From the NCBI GenBank assembly GCA_019059635.1, contig JAGVRJ010000002.1, forward strand, positions 3,100,001 through 3,164,000: a stretch of DNA of 64,000 bases, read 5' to 3'. The position numbers were made by a program, and so were the translations under genes. The notes beneath the pieces were generated by a model that did not search any database, had not been told where the DNA came from, and was given only the letters and a program-made list of their open reading frames with translations. This DNA comes from Proales similis. Lineage: Eukaryota; Rotifera; Eurotatoria; Ploima; Proalidae. This document shows positions 34,802 through 47,356 of this stretch, piece after piece (positions within the stretch are counted from its first letter, which is position 1; every line of letters starts with the position of its first letter).

Positions 34802-35933
34802 TTTGCTTAATACCCAACGAAGACAACTCCCGTTCTCACTATTCTGAGTTCTAAATTGAAATTCTTGCGTTTAGAAGACGATTTCGACTGGCAGGCTGGC
34901 ATGCGAATGGAAACCAAAAGAACAAGCGGCCGACCAGAGCAGCAATCAACGCAACATATCTTGATAATGACAATGCTTATACGATGCTGTAGCGAACAGA
35001 GACAGACAGAGAGAGAGAGAGAGAGAGAAAAAAAGACGATAATTTAGAAGGAGACAACAACAACCAATTCATGGATTGTGAAATGGGCTCTGAAATGACG
35101 TTGAGCGCGAGCGAGTTTGCTTTCATTTGTTGTGTTGCTTAGCATAATATATTAGCAGCGAGCTGCATTTCAAACGCATAAAAAAAAAACCAAAATTGAA
35201 AGGCGCCTGGCCAGCATAAGAGAGAGAGAGCCTCAAAGCACATGACGGAAAAGAAGCGAATAAAAAATCGATAGTGGAACTTTTTCGCTCGTATTATTCC
35301 TCCGCTCTCGTGTCGTCAGATCGCCCGTTTTCTGATCTAATTCGTCAGAGGCCGCATAATTGCAATTACTCACACTCGTACAAGACACTCCACAAAACAT
35401 ACACGCGCGCGCACGCAGGCACAGAGCAAACATGTAAGGAGGCAGACGGCCGCACCGATGACACATGCGTTCCGGCTTACACAACAATCAAAATGAGTCA
35501 GGACGAATTTAATTCGCCGCAAACTGCAAACGAGCCTCGTCTAATTATCATCGTGGCAATCAAATTCTTGTTCTCGTCAATTTATTTATAGAGCTGGCTC
35601 GACCCTCGACTGAGTGAAAACATGGCGCGCATTTGCAGGCGGCCGGGCTAATTTATTATTCAATGCGATCGAGTTAGTCACCGATGATTTCTTGGCTGCT
35701 GATTTATTTGCCGCATTCTTTCAATGCAAGTTTTGCAAGCTCATGAGACAAAACCGACTGCACTTTGATTCCATTTCTCGCCACTTTTACTAGTTAAAGC
35801 GCGCGAGCGTGCAACTCAGCGCGCACACACACACAGACAAGTGCAAACGAACGAAATAATTTTGAAGAAGAAGAGGACGATTTTGTTGAGGGGAGAAAAA
35901 ATGTATTTTGATCGTTTCGTTTAGACAGCAAGC
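34802..35933. promoter_or_regulatory. divergent intergenic region upstream of Munc18 and the membrane protein
   Basis: This 1.1 kb region lies between Munc18 (minus) and the multi-pass protein (plus), so it holds both promoters. It contains a (GA)n run at about 35006-35027, ACGCGCGCGC near 35401-35412 and a (CA)n run at about 35824-35833. The open frame at 35274-35591 has no ATG supported by context and no recognisable domain. Confidence 0.4.
35006..35027. repeat. GA microsatellite
   Basis: A GA run in the divergent region upstream of Munc18. Confidence 0.8.
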
Positions 35934-37064
35934 ATGCTGCTCGAAGAGATTACGCGAAACATGACGCTCAATCAAACGGCCCTTATCGAAGCGGTCGTCT
36001 TCTCGATCTCGCCCATTCTTATGCTGGTTGCCGCCCGACTAGGTCTCAGGACCTGGCTACGTTTTGAAGTGTTGTTTGCCACTGCTTTCGGCATAATCAC
36101 AATTGTACAGCCACGGCTCATTTTCGGCCAATTGGTAAGCTTGGACTCGATCATCGATCATTTCAGCGGTTTGGCTCAGTTTTCATGCTCAAGGTCAATG
36201 CTCCTCTCAAACAATACGATCTCTTTCTGTGTGTGATGTTCGGCGTCGCCACAATCATCTCAGTGGTCACGCCCTTCATGTTACTCAACTCGTCTGACGA
36301 GACTGTCTTTCACGGCCACTTTTGGTCTCGCATCTTCATCTGCTCTCTGATGATGGTCGACAACCTGATCGCCTACTACAGCTCAATTCACTGGAATTAC
36401 AAGGTGCGCATTTTAACATCGAAATTTAGTTCCTTCCAGCTAAAGCCGATCAAAGATGCTCTGCTTGTTTGGCTCATTCAACATCACCGAAATTTTGGTC
36501 AACGTCTATTTCCTTGCCAAGACTCAGACCAAAAGCAAGAGCTACTTCACCGATCGAGTCAACACCGTCACTGTGATTGACTTTTTCATTCTCTCATTTT
36601 TTGGAGTGTTCTTGCTGGCCTATCCCGATCTTGGACTGGTGAGTGTCTATCTCTCTGTTTCAAAACGCTTTCCGAACTTCTAGACTCTCGATTCTAGATT
36701 GGCCTTGACCTGCCGGGCGACTTTCAGCGAAGCTTTTCGCGCTGGTACGGCGCCATACTTTTCGGCCTGAGTCTGGAGTCGTTTTTGGCCACCGAGTTTC
36801 TATTTTTGGCCGACAAGCAGAAATTCATGCTCGGACGATTTTTTGTAAGTTAAGCTCGAACCGAAATGAGCTCGGTCGTCCTAATTCGCTGCTCTACAGG
36901 CCAGTTCACTGGAATGCGGAGGAATACTGCTCGGCTGCTTCTGCTATCAAGTTATTCCAGTCGAGCCCACACTCTACATCTACGCAGCTTCCAACCTCAT
37001 CTACAGCACATTCGTTCTCTATGGCTATTTCGGCTCGGGACGTGAAGCAGTCAAATCTGACTAA
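35934..37064 (+). CDS. multi-pass membrane protein with two related halves, family unknown
   Basis: Five exons, all phase 0, 35934-36134, 36194-36403, 36456-36638, 36698-36844 and 36900-37064, give 301 aa. Hydrophobic segments are visible at about residues 18-35, 45-66, 77-100, 110-135, 137-155, 175-198, 215-240, 250-270 and 272-292, so 8-9 membrane spans are likely. The two halves resemble each other: each has a FG(I/V) then a Pro within the helix, then F...SR, then a long hydrophobic span, then a short linker with Lys before another span. Several motifs carry acidic or aromatic residues inside helices (MVDNLIAYY and LSLESFLATEF). I recognise no family. Transporter or membrane-enzyme scaffold are both possible. 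Gene structure and codon periodicity make it a real gene. Confidence 0.75.
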
Positions 37065-37332
37065 AGCACTTGTTAAGAGCTTGGAGCTCGGAGTTGAATC
37101 AGTAATCTGTTGCAAACAGACTTCATCTAATGCCAAATTTTCGTCGTAGATTAGACCAAAAGGTCTAGCATTCACACCCTCGGTTTCGAATCGAATGAAT
37201 ATTGTGCAAACGATTCGCTCTCTTTTCTCTGCTCGCTCTTCGAACGGTCTCTTTTCTTCTTTTCGTTTTTTTCTTTATTTATTCAGATCTGAGGTGAGAA
37301 TGAGTATGGCGGGCGCGGTTAATACTGCAGGT

Positions 37333-40300
37333 CTACTCGATCTTGGTGGTGCTGGTCGCCAGACTCAGGAATATTTGCTCGAGACTGGTCTCGCTGATCG
37401 AATAGCTTTCGATGGCGAACTTGTGCCGAAGCGACTCGATCTGAGCGTACAAATCGGGAAGGCTTAGACTCTTTTCGTCCGAATGCCGACCGCTCATCAA
37501 TATCTGAATGGATATCGACTCTTGTTGCTTTTCTGTTTTGTGCATCGATTTACCAGTGGCCAGCAAATTACGAAATGAGAGCGTTCAAGCGCCTACCGAT
37601 CACGGTCGAATGAGCTATGTGACTGAGCAAGTAGAGCTCGAGCATAGAAATGTTGTTGCTTGGCTCCGCTTCTCGAATGCATTTGATGCTCAAAATAATT
37701 CCTCGTCCGTACTTGTTCTTGATGTGGTTGAGGTCGCCGATGCAGTGGAATTGGCCGTCGGCCATTATGGCCATCTTAGAGCACAAGGTCTCGCACTCTT
37801 TCATGCTGTGCCATCATCAATAAAATGATTAATTCGTTGATAAATATTTTTGGAAAGGAACAAGAACCTGTGGCTTGAGAGGAAGATTGTGATTCCTGCC
37901 TGCCGGGCGGCCTTGATCAGACTCCAAAAGTGCAAACGCGATCCTAGGGAATATTTTGAAGACAAACTCGACTCGTTTAGTCGGCTTGATACTCACCTGG
38001 GTCCATTCCTGTTGTTGGCTGCTCGTAGAATTGAGATGAAATGCAAGACAGTCGAACGAGTCATGCAGAAATGATTTAATTACCTCGTCCAAAATGACCA
38101 GTTTCGGACGTCCCAGGAAAGCGAACGCGGCGCTCAACTTGCGCTTATTTCCCTCACTTTGGTTTCTCGTCAGATGCCAGACGTCGTTTTAAAAGAGAGC
38201 GGAACCAAAGGTTACCTTAGGTTCTGCGTGAGGCGCCGTCTGTACGGAGACAGGTTGTACAAGCGCAAGAAGCTGTGTCCGCATTCAACTCGCTGGCTCC
38301 TGTTCAGGCCCTTGAGGGTGCTGAGGAGGGTGAAGCTCTCTTCGACCGTCAAGTATTCGGGCAAGTAAGAGAATTGCGGACAATAGCCAACGTTGTCCCG
38401 CGTTCTGTTGAATTTCTTGCTCAGATTGAGGCCGTCGATGAATATTTGACCTTGGCTGGGCTCAATCTCGCCAATAAGCATTTTGAGCAACGTTGTCTTG
38501 CCAGCGCCGTTTAGACCCAGCAGACTTTTATTGAGTTTGTCTAGAGAACCAATTTACAGAGCAGTTCATTGACTTAGACCTACCCGAAGCATTCACCCTT
38601 CGGCACACTGAAGCTTAGTCCCTTGACCACCGCTGTGGGCCTGAGACCGGTACGGTAAGATTTGGACAAGCCTCGGACGGCCAGCAAACGTTTGTCATCT
38701 CCCGCCTCTATTTCATTGAGCACTTCTATCTGCCTCGCTTCTTCCAGCACATCGGCGTTTAACTGGTCACCAAGAGTAAAATGAGTGAAGAAAAAGAGTA
38801 AAATTTGAAACGCAAGGAGACTAAATACCTGTGAGACTGAATCGTATATCTGACGACTGCGCGCCCGTTGACAGTAGGAAAACACTCGACCCAAATTGAG
38901 ACGAGTGCGCAACTCGAGCAGGGCGAGAATGGCCAGGCCGACCAGAAATTGTAGAAATGAGACCAGCAGGAGAAAGCCTATGCCCGGTTCGTCAGTCGAA
39001 AGGATCGTTTCGTTAAGCTTGTAGCCGGCTAGAATCGAATGCCTTTTTCAATCATTGCCAAATTTAGGCTAAAATAGTGTTGACTTACTGCCCAGGACTG
39101 TGTTGAGGGATTTGAGGCAGAAATCGTTTTGTCGAATTTTTATGTTGTAGAGGCCACGTTTGACCGTAACGTTGGGCAAGGCGATTGTGAGGAGCGTTCG
39201 AATTAGATCGAGAACATCGCGCAGTGTTTTGAAATTGTTGTTGCGCTCCAATTTGAGAAACAGGTGCAGTAGAGAGAAGAGCATGTCGGTGAAAGCGGCT
39301 GTGCCCAGCACAAGTGCCATGATGATGAACGCGATTATGTCGGATGTGAAAAAGTGCGACCAGACGAATGCCAGAGTGCACCAGGCCAACGACGAGGCAA
39401 AGTAGAGCATGAACGAATAGGCGAGTGAGTCGCCAGAGACGATCGCACGCAGCTCGTTGCTGTCGTCGTCTCCTTTGGCCGTGTCGATTAGCTTTAATAT
39501 CAGCAACGTGCTCGTAATGTTCAACGCGCACACAAACAAGTCGAATATGTAATTGGAGAGCCAATAGACGGTGAAATTCACGCCCGACAGGCTCTGAATG
39601 TATTTGGAGCCGTTGGCCCGCTCTCGGGTCACGTGAATGGTCAATAGGCTTATGATCAGCGCGACAATCAAGGAGTTGAAAATGTTGATGATCGAGACGG
39701 GCAGAACATCGAGACATTCGAGATACTCAATAAAGTCGTCGCTGGTGTAAAGCGAATAGTTGGCGCTCAAAGGGGCGTTGAAGGTTCGAATCGACTTTGA
39801 GTAATCTCTGGTCAACAGAGCCAAGTACAAGTTGGACAGCTCGTTGAGCACGATGCCGCTTGAATGAAACGCCAGGCGGCTGTAGTGAAGTGTGGCATAG
39901 AGAAGCGACTCGCCATCGAGGCGCAATGACATGCCCATGAACAAGTCGTTGGTCAGAAAGCGAATGTCCTGTGCTTGCCGATCCAACACGTACTGGCTCA
40001 CGTTGACGCCACTGGTCAGATTCAGTGCCTGAACCGCCGGTTTCCTCGTCGGCGAGTAGAAATTTCTCAGCAGGCCGTTCAATATGATTTGGCTGTAGTT
40101 CGACTCGGCTGTGTATGGCAGATAGAAAGATCCATATTGAGACGCGTCAAGGTCGAACGTGCCAGAGTAGCGGAAACTGCGGCTGAATTGATTCATGAGA
40201 AAGGTCTTGGAGGGGATGAGTGAGGAGAATATTGCTTGAATGAGAGGCGGCATGAGGAGAATGGCCGCTGCAAGAACATATCGACGAGCGAATACAATCG

Positions 40301-43300
40301 CTCGTTTGGTTAAGAGGGCAAGCAGCTGTTCGCCAAGCAAGAGCAAGCCCTTGTTCAGTCTAGCACCTTTTCCGAACGCTTTAAAGCATTTTTTATTTTC
40401 AAAAAGACCAGACAGCAGTGATATTCACAAACAGACCTGCGTCCAACAGCTCCACAGTGGTTGCTGGCTTTTCCTCACTGCCGGCATGGTCTTGATTTTG
40501 CTGCCGAGCGAATCTAACCAAATGAATCGAACTTGAATCGAACACAAATTTGAACTCGATTTTCAGCCTACTTGAGGAAAACTTCTTCAATTGTCGTGGA
40601 GCTGATTGCGTAGCCCTCGATTCCGATTCGTTCTTTGTGCTCTTCGAGGACAGTAAGCAGATCACTCAGTTCAGCGGGGGCCGAAGAGCTCAGTCCGAAT
40701 TCAATTTGCTTTTCCTCGTCGGCTTCGATTTGGAAATCGGCAAAAAACGTCTCCATTATGTTGATCAGTACCACGTGCTGAAACTGAACGCCTTTTCTGA
40801 CCACGAGCGTGAATTGGCGTTCGAAAAGCTGCTTAAGGAACTGCGGCGATCCACAACACTTGATCTCTCCGTCGCTCATAATGGCTATTTTGTCGCACAG
40901 CAGATCGGCCTCTTCAATTAAAAATGACAGAAATTGCGGCAACTTGGTCGCGAGGTGATCGCTTCAAGTCGAAAGAGCTCTTGCCTTCCATGTAATGGGT
41001 CGTCAAGATCACAGTTCGATCGAGTTTGTTTTTCTGAATCAGATCCCACAGGATGCGTCTGTTGTATGGATCAAGGCCACTGGTCGGCTCGTCCAGGATG
41101 AGAATCTAGTCCCAGTCGAATAAGAAAAGTTTTTTTTCAAAAGTGAGCAAAGCTACTTTGGAGTCGCCGATTAGCGCCATGGCTAGTGAAAGGCGACGTC
41201 TCATTCCGCCGGACAGTTCGTTCGCTCTCTTGTTCAAATGCTCTTCCAAGCCGACTTTGGCGCTTATACGCAGCACCTCTCGCCCTAGGACGGCTCTCTT
41301 TTCGTCGAGTTTCAGCTGTGTGATAAACAAACCATTAAAATGAGACTCAGATCCAAAAACAAATTGGAGTGATTTTTTTACTGCCGCTATCAAGTACAAA
41401 TGCTCGGCGACAGTCATTTCTTCGATCAGAATTGAGTTTTGAGGGCAAAAGCCGATCGAACGCCGAATCGAGTCCATGTTGGTTGCGATGTCCCAGCCGA
41501 AAGCTTGAATCGAGCCTGAAGTAGGCGGGAAGAGGCCTTTTTCAAAACAGTTTAGGAGGACGTAGATCAGTTGGTGACCAAAGCTTTCTTACCACACAGC
41601 ATGAATATCGAAGTTGTCTACGAGCAAGGTCGAAAGGTAGAGAGAAAGAGTGAGCCGAATGAGCGAGAAATAACTTACCTTGCCGGCTCCATTGTGGCCT
41701 AAAGCGAAATGTCAAACAGAGCGAATCGAAGGCAATTTTAAACGCCTACCCAGCAAACCGGAGATTTGATTTTCGGCAAACTGAAGACTCACGTCATTGA
41801 CCATTCTCTTGTTGCTGAAGCCAACGCGAAATTCCTTTTGCAGAGAACAGCGATTTAACATTTGTGTTGAAAGAATGAACAAGTCTTTGCATGAGCACTT
41901 TTGATACGTTGCGGAAGGTGACAGTGGGCTTGAACTGGGCATCGGCGGCTTGAAAAAGTCCATTAGAGGGTTGTTGAAACGGCTGCTCGTTCACAATCGG
42001 CGGTTTTCTCTTTCCTCTCCAGTAAGAAGGCTTGCAAAGAGGCAAGATGAAGACAGAGAGAAAGAGAGATGAGCAAAATGGAGAATGAGCACTGACCATG
42101 AAAACGAAGTAGAACGGCAGAGGGATGCCGAATTGGCCGGGCATCACATGGTCCAAGTACCAGATCAGTGGCAAATAGAGCGCCGAGAAGAGAAGCATGA
42201 ACGCGTAGATGGACAAGAGGGTGAGTGAATCGCCGAACAAGTTCTCTGTGAGCTGATTGAATCCCAGTGGACGAGCTAGGCAACAAGAGCATTTATTGAT
42301 GAGTCGAGAATAGAATTCAACGGAGGCGAGAGGGCAGCCGAGAGGAGGAAGAGGCGAGCAATAGAGACATACCGCTTCGCTCGAACTGAAACATGATCTG
42401 AAAGGCAAAGTTGAGCGCCGTGTTGGGAAATATGCAGAACAGATATTTGAGAGACGATGGCGTTAGAGCGTCGTAAAAGTTAATTCCGGTCACGATCCAG
42501 ATGAGCATGCTGAACACTCGGCCGATGAATGCTTCAATTCAGGATGGTCAACTGGAGCCGAGCAGAGCTGATTCGAATGGCTTACGTCGATTAAATATTT
42601 GCGCCATTAATAGAGTAAATGTGGCCACTTGAATCGAGTAGATGAGGCAAGTGAGGAGCACGATTGCAGGGTCGGTGAACGCGAATATCGTCTTGTTTTG
42701 AAGCGAGGTGTCGTTATTACGCGGGGCCATCTCGACCCGACTGACCACGGTCATGAAGGCTGAGAGTGGAATGTAGACTAGCAATGAACGAATCAGATTG
42801 CTGCTCCACAAGGTCGCTCGGCCCACGCCCAGTATCATCAAGTAGTCCTTGATTGAGAATCATGTTAGGCCAGCTGGCTAATGTCAGTCGATTAAAACAG
42901 CATTACTTTCACTTTGCGCTGCTTCTCTGTGATCATTTGGCCCACGTTGAATATGAGCGTGAACAAGAACGCCACCTGAATGATCAAGACTACAATGAAA
43001 CTGAACGTGGAAGTCAGCTCGTCTTTGTAGTAGGCCGGACAGTCGAACGGTTTGATTTTCACCTGGCGATCACCATTTGCCACCAAGTGAAGAAGGCGGG
43101 AAATTTGATCGGAACTTACTCTCTTTGGATCGGTCAGTGGAATCTGCGAGACAACTTGAACTATGCTCATGTCGACCGCGTGTTTGATGGCATTGAAGCT
43201 ATTGTACGCCCTGAAGTTCTTGTCATCTACAAGTCGAGTCAATTTGAACAATTGGCAAACGAATTGAGAGTGTGCAGGACGAAACCTGTGCAGAAATATT

Positions 43301-43945
43301 CGGGCGCCCGATAGAATTTGTAGTCACTGGGCTTGTAGAATGTCGAGTCTACCCGGTACTCGTAGGAGGCCTGTCTGAATTCGGCAATCAGTTGGCTCGT
43401 TCACAAACAGTTTGACAGAGAGAGAGAGAGAGACGGGAACTCACTCTTGAGTGTAAATAGTGTACTCGATCTGATCTGGCAGAGTTTGCTCATAAGAGCT
43501 AGGAAACGCAATGAGCGCAGCCAGCCTGTTTTTAACCGAACTATCCAGCTCGTTCGCGTCGGACACGTTTGTTCCTTGTACTTGAAAGAAGAATTGAACA
43601 GAAAATCGATCGATGAAAAAGAAGAGTGAGTGGGGTACCGGTCAAGTTGAGCCATACTTTGCGGCTCTTGATCAGATTGTAAGCGTGGTAGACAATGCGC
43701 TGTACAAGCGGCGTGTTCGGATAGAATAGAATGAGAGTGTGGCCGACGACCGTCTGGAAAAAGTCAATTATGTAGTAGGCTGTGTAGGTCTGAGCCGGCT
43801 CGTAGGTTCGCTCGATAATGTAACGAACGAGCAGCAACGAGGCGACAAAAGCCACACAGAGCGTTAGCTCAAACAGAGTGGCGAGCCAGTTGCGTCTCAG
43901 CAGCACCGAATGCTTCCAGAGCAGGACTAGTAGACGCGAAGACAT
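37333..43945 (-). CDS. full-length ABCA-subfamily transporter, ABCA3-like
   Basis: About 26 exons on the minus strand, from ATG 43945 to stop 37333, give about 1,600-1,650 aa. TMD1 starts with a signal-anchor helix followed by a large exocytoplasmic loop with Asn sequons. Exons here include 43639-43945, 43445-43574, 43286-43374, 43120-43226, 42907-43062 and 42586-42847. The linker has PSYWRGK, like the PSYW-type motif before NBD1 in ABCA3. NBD1 has [10 protein letters not shown] (microexon 41679-41698), [13 protein letters not shown] and [16 protein letters not shown]2 is the exon 39089-40366. NBD2 has [10 protein letters not shown], a signature [11 protein letters not shown] (Gly to Glu) and LVILDEPTTGMDP. 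The end, [14 protein letters not shown], is the ABCA C-terminal motif. ABCA proteins move phospholipids/sterols; ABCA3 loads lamellar bodies. The intron at 40912-40984 uses a GC donor. I did not confirm every exon in the 37.4-39.0 kb part. Confidence 0.9.
40912..40984 (-). other. GC-AG intron in the ABCA gene
   Basis: The exon ends CCCATTACATGGAAG and is followed by GCAAGAG. Removing 73 nt to the acceptor gaag restores [12 protein letters not shown], the invariant ABCA D-loop/H-loop segment. No GT donor in the vicinity keeps this frame. Confidence 0.8.
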
Positions 43946-44676
43946 TTGTACAATCGGCCTGGCCAGTTCACCTGCATATTCTGCTGTTCAATGGTTCTCA
44001 ATCTTCTTCTTCGTTTTTTCGCTCTTTTTCTCTCTTTGTGCCTCTTCTTCGCTTCAATTAGCTGGCGTTTGTTTGCCTATGCAAACTAGAACGCTGTTTG
44101 CAGTTTGTAGAAGATGGTGACGACGCCAACAAGAACGAATAGAAAAAAAAAAGAATGAATATTTGAATGGAAATTTTTTCTAATTAAATACGGTCGACGC
44201 GTTGTCCGGCCTATTTGCGGAGCTCACTCTTAACGAAAAAGAAACGAAAAAATTAAAAGACAAGCTGGGGAGCGAAGGCGAGAGCAAGACGGAGATGGAC
44301 AATGAGAAAGCGCTTCTTTCCAAACGCACCCTCTCGATTCAAACTTTCAAATTAATTAACAGTTGAGCTCGAACTCGAAATTTACCAACTGAATTCTTTC
44401 GCTTGCCTTCAAATGTTAGAGCATGTTCTGTCAAAGGGCGTTTCGTGTTTGCTCTAGCGACTTAATCGACACGAAATGAGCGCCTACACGCGCGTATGCG
44501 TGTAAATAGCTTTGCGAGTAGATTTAAGCGCTCAAAGGTTGTCGAGAGTCAAAAAGAAAAGGATGCCCAATAGAGAGAGCGAGCGAACGGAGTCGAGAGC
44601 CGCAGTAAACGCATAGTGAGATTCGAGGCGGCAGAGACCGAGTGGAGGAAATTCTTTATTGCGCTTGGTTTTTAAC
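43946..44676 (-). other. ABCA promoter/leader and MRPL16 3' UTR
   Basis: Both flanking genes are on the minus strand. This 731 bp carries the ABCA 5' leader and the MRPL16 3' end. It is T-rich near 44000-44045 on the plus strand. No exon is evident. Confidence 0.4.
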
Positions 44677-45515
44677 TTATCTACAATCCGGGCCGAGGTG
44701 AGCGAACTCAAGGTCATACGGACTCAAATAGTTTATCGAGTTCAAAATGTTGTTCTTTACACACCATTCCCATCTGAGTTTGTTTATGTTTTCGCTTTTC
44801 ACACTTTCCTCTGCCTGGTCCCATTCTTCGAGCTCTTGCTGGCTGACTGCTCGAGCGGGGAACGGAAGCTTTTGAGCAACATCTATCAGGCCCCGTGTGA
44901 CAAGCCGGGACGGAACGTAGCCGCCGACTTCGATAATCACTCGACCTCGTTTGACGGGTGTAACGTAATGGGAGATGGCGCCCTTTCCGCCTCCGAGCTT
45001 CTTGCCTTGACCGTGTCTGGATACTGCTTTCCAGGGCGGGTCGACTCGCCAGATGGCAAACGACTTTTTCAAGTTTAGATGTCGATTAATTGTCGTTCGG
45101 ATCATTTCAAAGTGGCCGTGTAAGAGTTCGCCGCCGGCAAGCGCCACAATGCCGTACTGACGATGAATGAGCTTGGTGTGGACGAGCTCTGGGCCACGGT
45201 AGTCGCTCCTTCGCTTTGGCATTTTGGGGATGAGCAGCCCAGGCGGATAGGTCGGCTGTTTGGGCATCAGTCTGAGTCTGTTTTGATCAGGAAAGCCGAT
45301 CACTTTATTTTTGTGAGGCCAAATTGAGAACGATGAACATGCAATAATCCAAGTGACGAGGAATCACCTTCTTCCACTGGAGGCTCGGGCAAATCCTTGA
45401 GTCCTGCTGCGCTGACCATAAAAATTGGCGTTCGGACAGCATCCAGAATGTGCTGGCCCTTGACCAGCTTGAGCAAGGGCTCGCCGAACAGCTTGCCGCT
45501 CTTAATCAAGTTCAT
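44677..45515 (-). CDS. MRPL16: mitochondrial large-subunit ribosomal protein L16 (bL16m)
   Basis: Two exons, 45368-45515 and 44677-45302, close in phase to 257 aa (human 251). The body is typical L16: YGIVALAGGELLHGHFEMIR, LNLKKSFAIWRVDPPWK, SRHGQGKKLGGGKGAISHYV and PVKRGRVIIEVGG, the last two being the rRNA/tRNA-contacting core that is glycine- and lysine-rich. The N-terminus is basic and amphipathic, consistent with a mitochondrial import signal, although an upstream exon cannot be excluded because an acceptor-like tag precedes the ATG. bL16m sits near the A-site and central protuberance of the mitoribosome. It is divergently transcribed from IDH3B, another mitochondrial gene, with 372 bp between. 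Confidence 0.92.
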
Positions 45516-45887
45516 CTAGTCCTAATCGAAATTTATCAATTAGCCGATCTGCGCTCGTTGTGCGATGTGGTGGGCTGGACATGGAGCGGTGGAATATTAA
45601 TATAAATCTGCATGAATCGAACGCTAGTCTAGAGTACACCGCATGCTCGAGTAGAAAAGAGCGCTAGAACACGCCGAGCATAATCTTGAAAAGCAAGCGT
45701 TTGCAAGCAAATTATGCTCGGCAAGCACACAAGTTTCAAAACAAAAATTGGGCCCGACGCCCTTCTGCGCACTGCCGCTGTTCTGGCTTTTGTTTCCAAC
45801 TTGTGCTCCATTTGGCCCTCATGTTCCAGTGATCCACATTGACGAGCGTTAGCTGTTCGGTTTAGATTCTGACGATCACAGATCAAC
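45516..45887. promoter_or_regulatory. bidirectional MRPL16/IDH3B promoter region
   Basis: The 372 bp between the two divergent start codons hold both promoters. No clear TATA box is seen. A TTGCAAGC/GCTTGCAAAC-type inverted repeat lies near 45694-45715. The functional partitioning between the two genes is not visible. Confidence 0.5.
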
Positions 45888-47356
45888 ATGGCATCGACCC
45901 GCACCTTGTCCAAGCAGCTCCTCAACACTGTCCTCAAATGCAATAAGACTTGCACCCGTGATTTTCATGTAATTGTTCGCTCCTCTCAATTGCTTGATCC
46001 GAGCTCTGGTTCTAATCGCGCTCAAAAGGACAAAGTGAAGCTTTTCAAGCCTCCTGTTGTACAGCTCTACAACTCAACTCTTGCCCAAGCGACTGATAAC
46101 AAAGTCAAAGTAACTCTTGTGCCAGGCGACGGTAACCGTTCATCATTATCCGCTCCTCTGGCCTTCACTGAAACTTTCTCTGGTCGCCAATGTGTAAAGG
46201 TGTGGGACCCGAGCTCATGAGCTGTGTGAGAGAAGTCTACAAGCAGATCGGAGCGCCCATCGAATTCGAGGAGATTCTCGCTTCGTGAGTGATTTTTAAT
46301 AAACGCCTTCTCTGCTCAGTTGGCCTAATGAGCGTTTCGTCTGCGCAGAGAACTGCTGCCCGGTAGAAGCTGCTCGGTTGACGAGCTGGTCTCAAGTTTC
46401 AAAAAGAACAAAGTCGGCCTAAAGGGAGTGATCACCACGCCGGCGGTCAGCGAGGGCGGAGAACTTGAGTCAATGAACCAGAAGCTTCGATCCAAGCTCG
46501 ACCTCTACTCGCACGTTGTTCGCATACACAGCTTGCCGGGCTTGAAGCTGCGCTACACCAACATTGACTTCATTGTGATCAGAGAGCAGACCGAAGGCGA
46601 GTACAGTGCGTTGGAGCACGAGTCTGTCAAAGGCGTGGTCGAGTCGCTCAAGATCACCACGCGCGACAAAGCGAGAAGAATTGCCAAGTTCGCTTTCGAC
46701 TATGCGGTCAGTCACGGCCGTAAGAAGGTCACTGCCGTTCACAAGGCCAACATCATGTAAGTCTTCCGATTTTCATCAAACCTCAACAATTCTCAGCATT
46801 GGTGGACAAATTTCAGGAAACTGGGCGATGGCCTTTTCATTCAATCGTGCAAAGAGGTCGCCGAGCTTTATCCCTCAATTCAATTCGAGACCATGATCAT
46901 CGACAATTGCTGCATGCAGGTAAAAGTCCATTCAAGCGTCCAATCAAAATCACATTGCCTCACCCTGCTTGTTAAAAGCTCGTGTCCAAACCGCAGCAGT
47001 TCGACGTGATGGTGCTGCCCAACTTGTACGGAAACATCGTGGCCAATCTGGCCGTCGGTCTTGTCGGTGGTGCCGGTATTGTGCCCGGCGAGTCCTACAG
47101 TCAAGAGTGCGCCATATTCGAGCCGGGCGCGCGCCACTCATTTGCGACCGCCGCCGGCCGCAATATCGCTAATCCGACTGCTATGCTGCTCTGCTCGGCC
47201 AATCTTCTCAAACACGTGAACCTGAACACTTATGCGCAGCGAATTGAGGACGCCGTCATGAAAGTGATCAAGTCCGGCAAATACCGAACCAAAGACATCG
47301 GCGGCAACTGTCCTCAGAGCGATTTTTTCCGCGCTATCCTCAACCAGTTGGAATAA
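45888..47356 (+). CDS. IDH3B: isocitrate dehydrogenase [NAD] subunit beta, mitochondrial
   Basis: Five exons, 45888-46131, 46200-46284, 46349-46756, 46817-46919 and 46979-47356, total 1,218 nt (405 aa; human 385). The N-terminal ~50 residues are basic and Ser/Thr-rich ([20 protein letters not shown]), a mitochondrial presequence. Then comes [14 protein letters not shown], the stretch [56 protein letters not shown] and [18 protein letters not shown] and the PNLYGN with Asn in place of the catalytic Asp indicate the beta (regulatory/structural) subunit rather than the catalytic alpha. IDH3 is the allosterically controlled, NAD-linked step from isocitrate to 2-oxoglutarate in the citric acid cycle. 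Exon phases close without adjustment. Confidence 0.95.

Noticed and set aside
35274-35591. Plus-strand open frame of 105 codons before the membrane-protein gene
   Set aside because: Its composition is arbitrary, it has no splice or homology support and it overlaps repeats; probably promoter or leader DNA.
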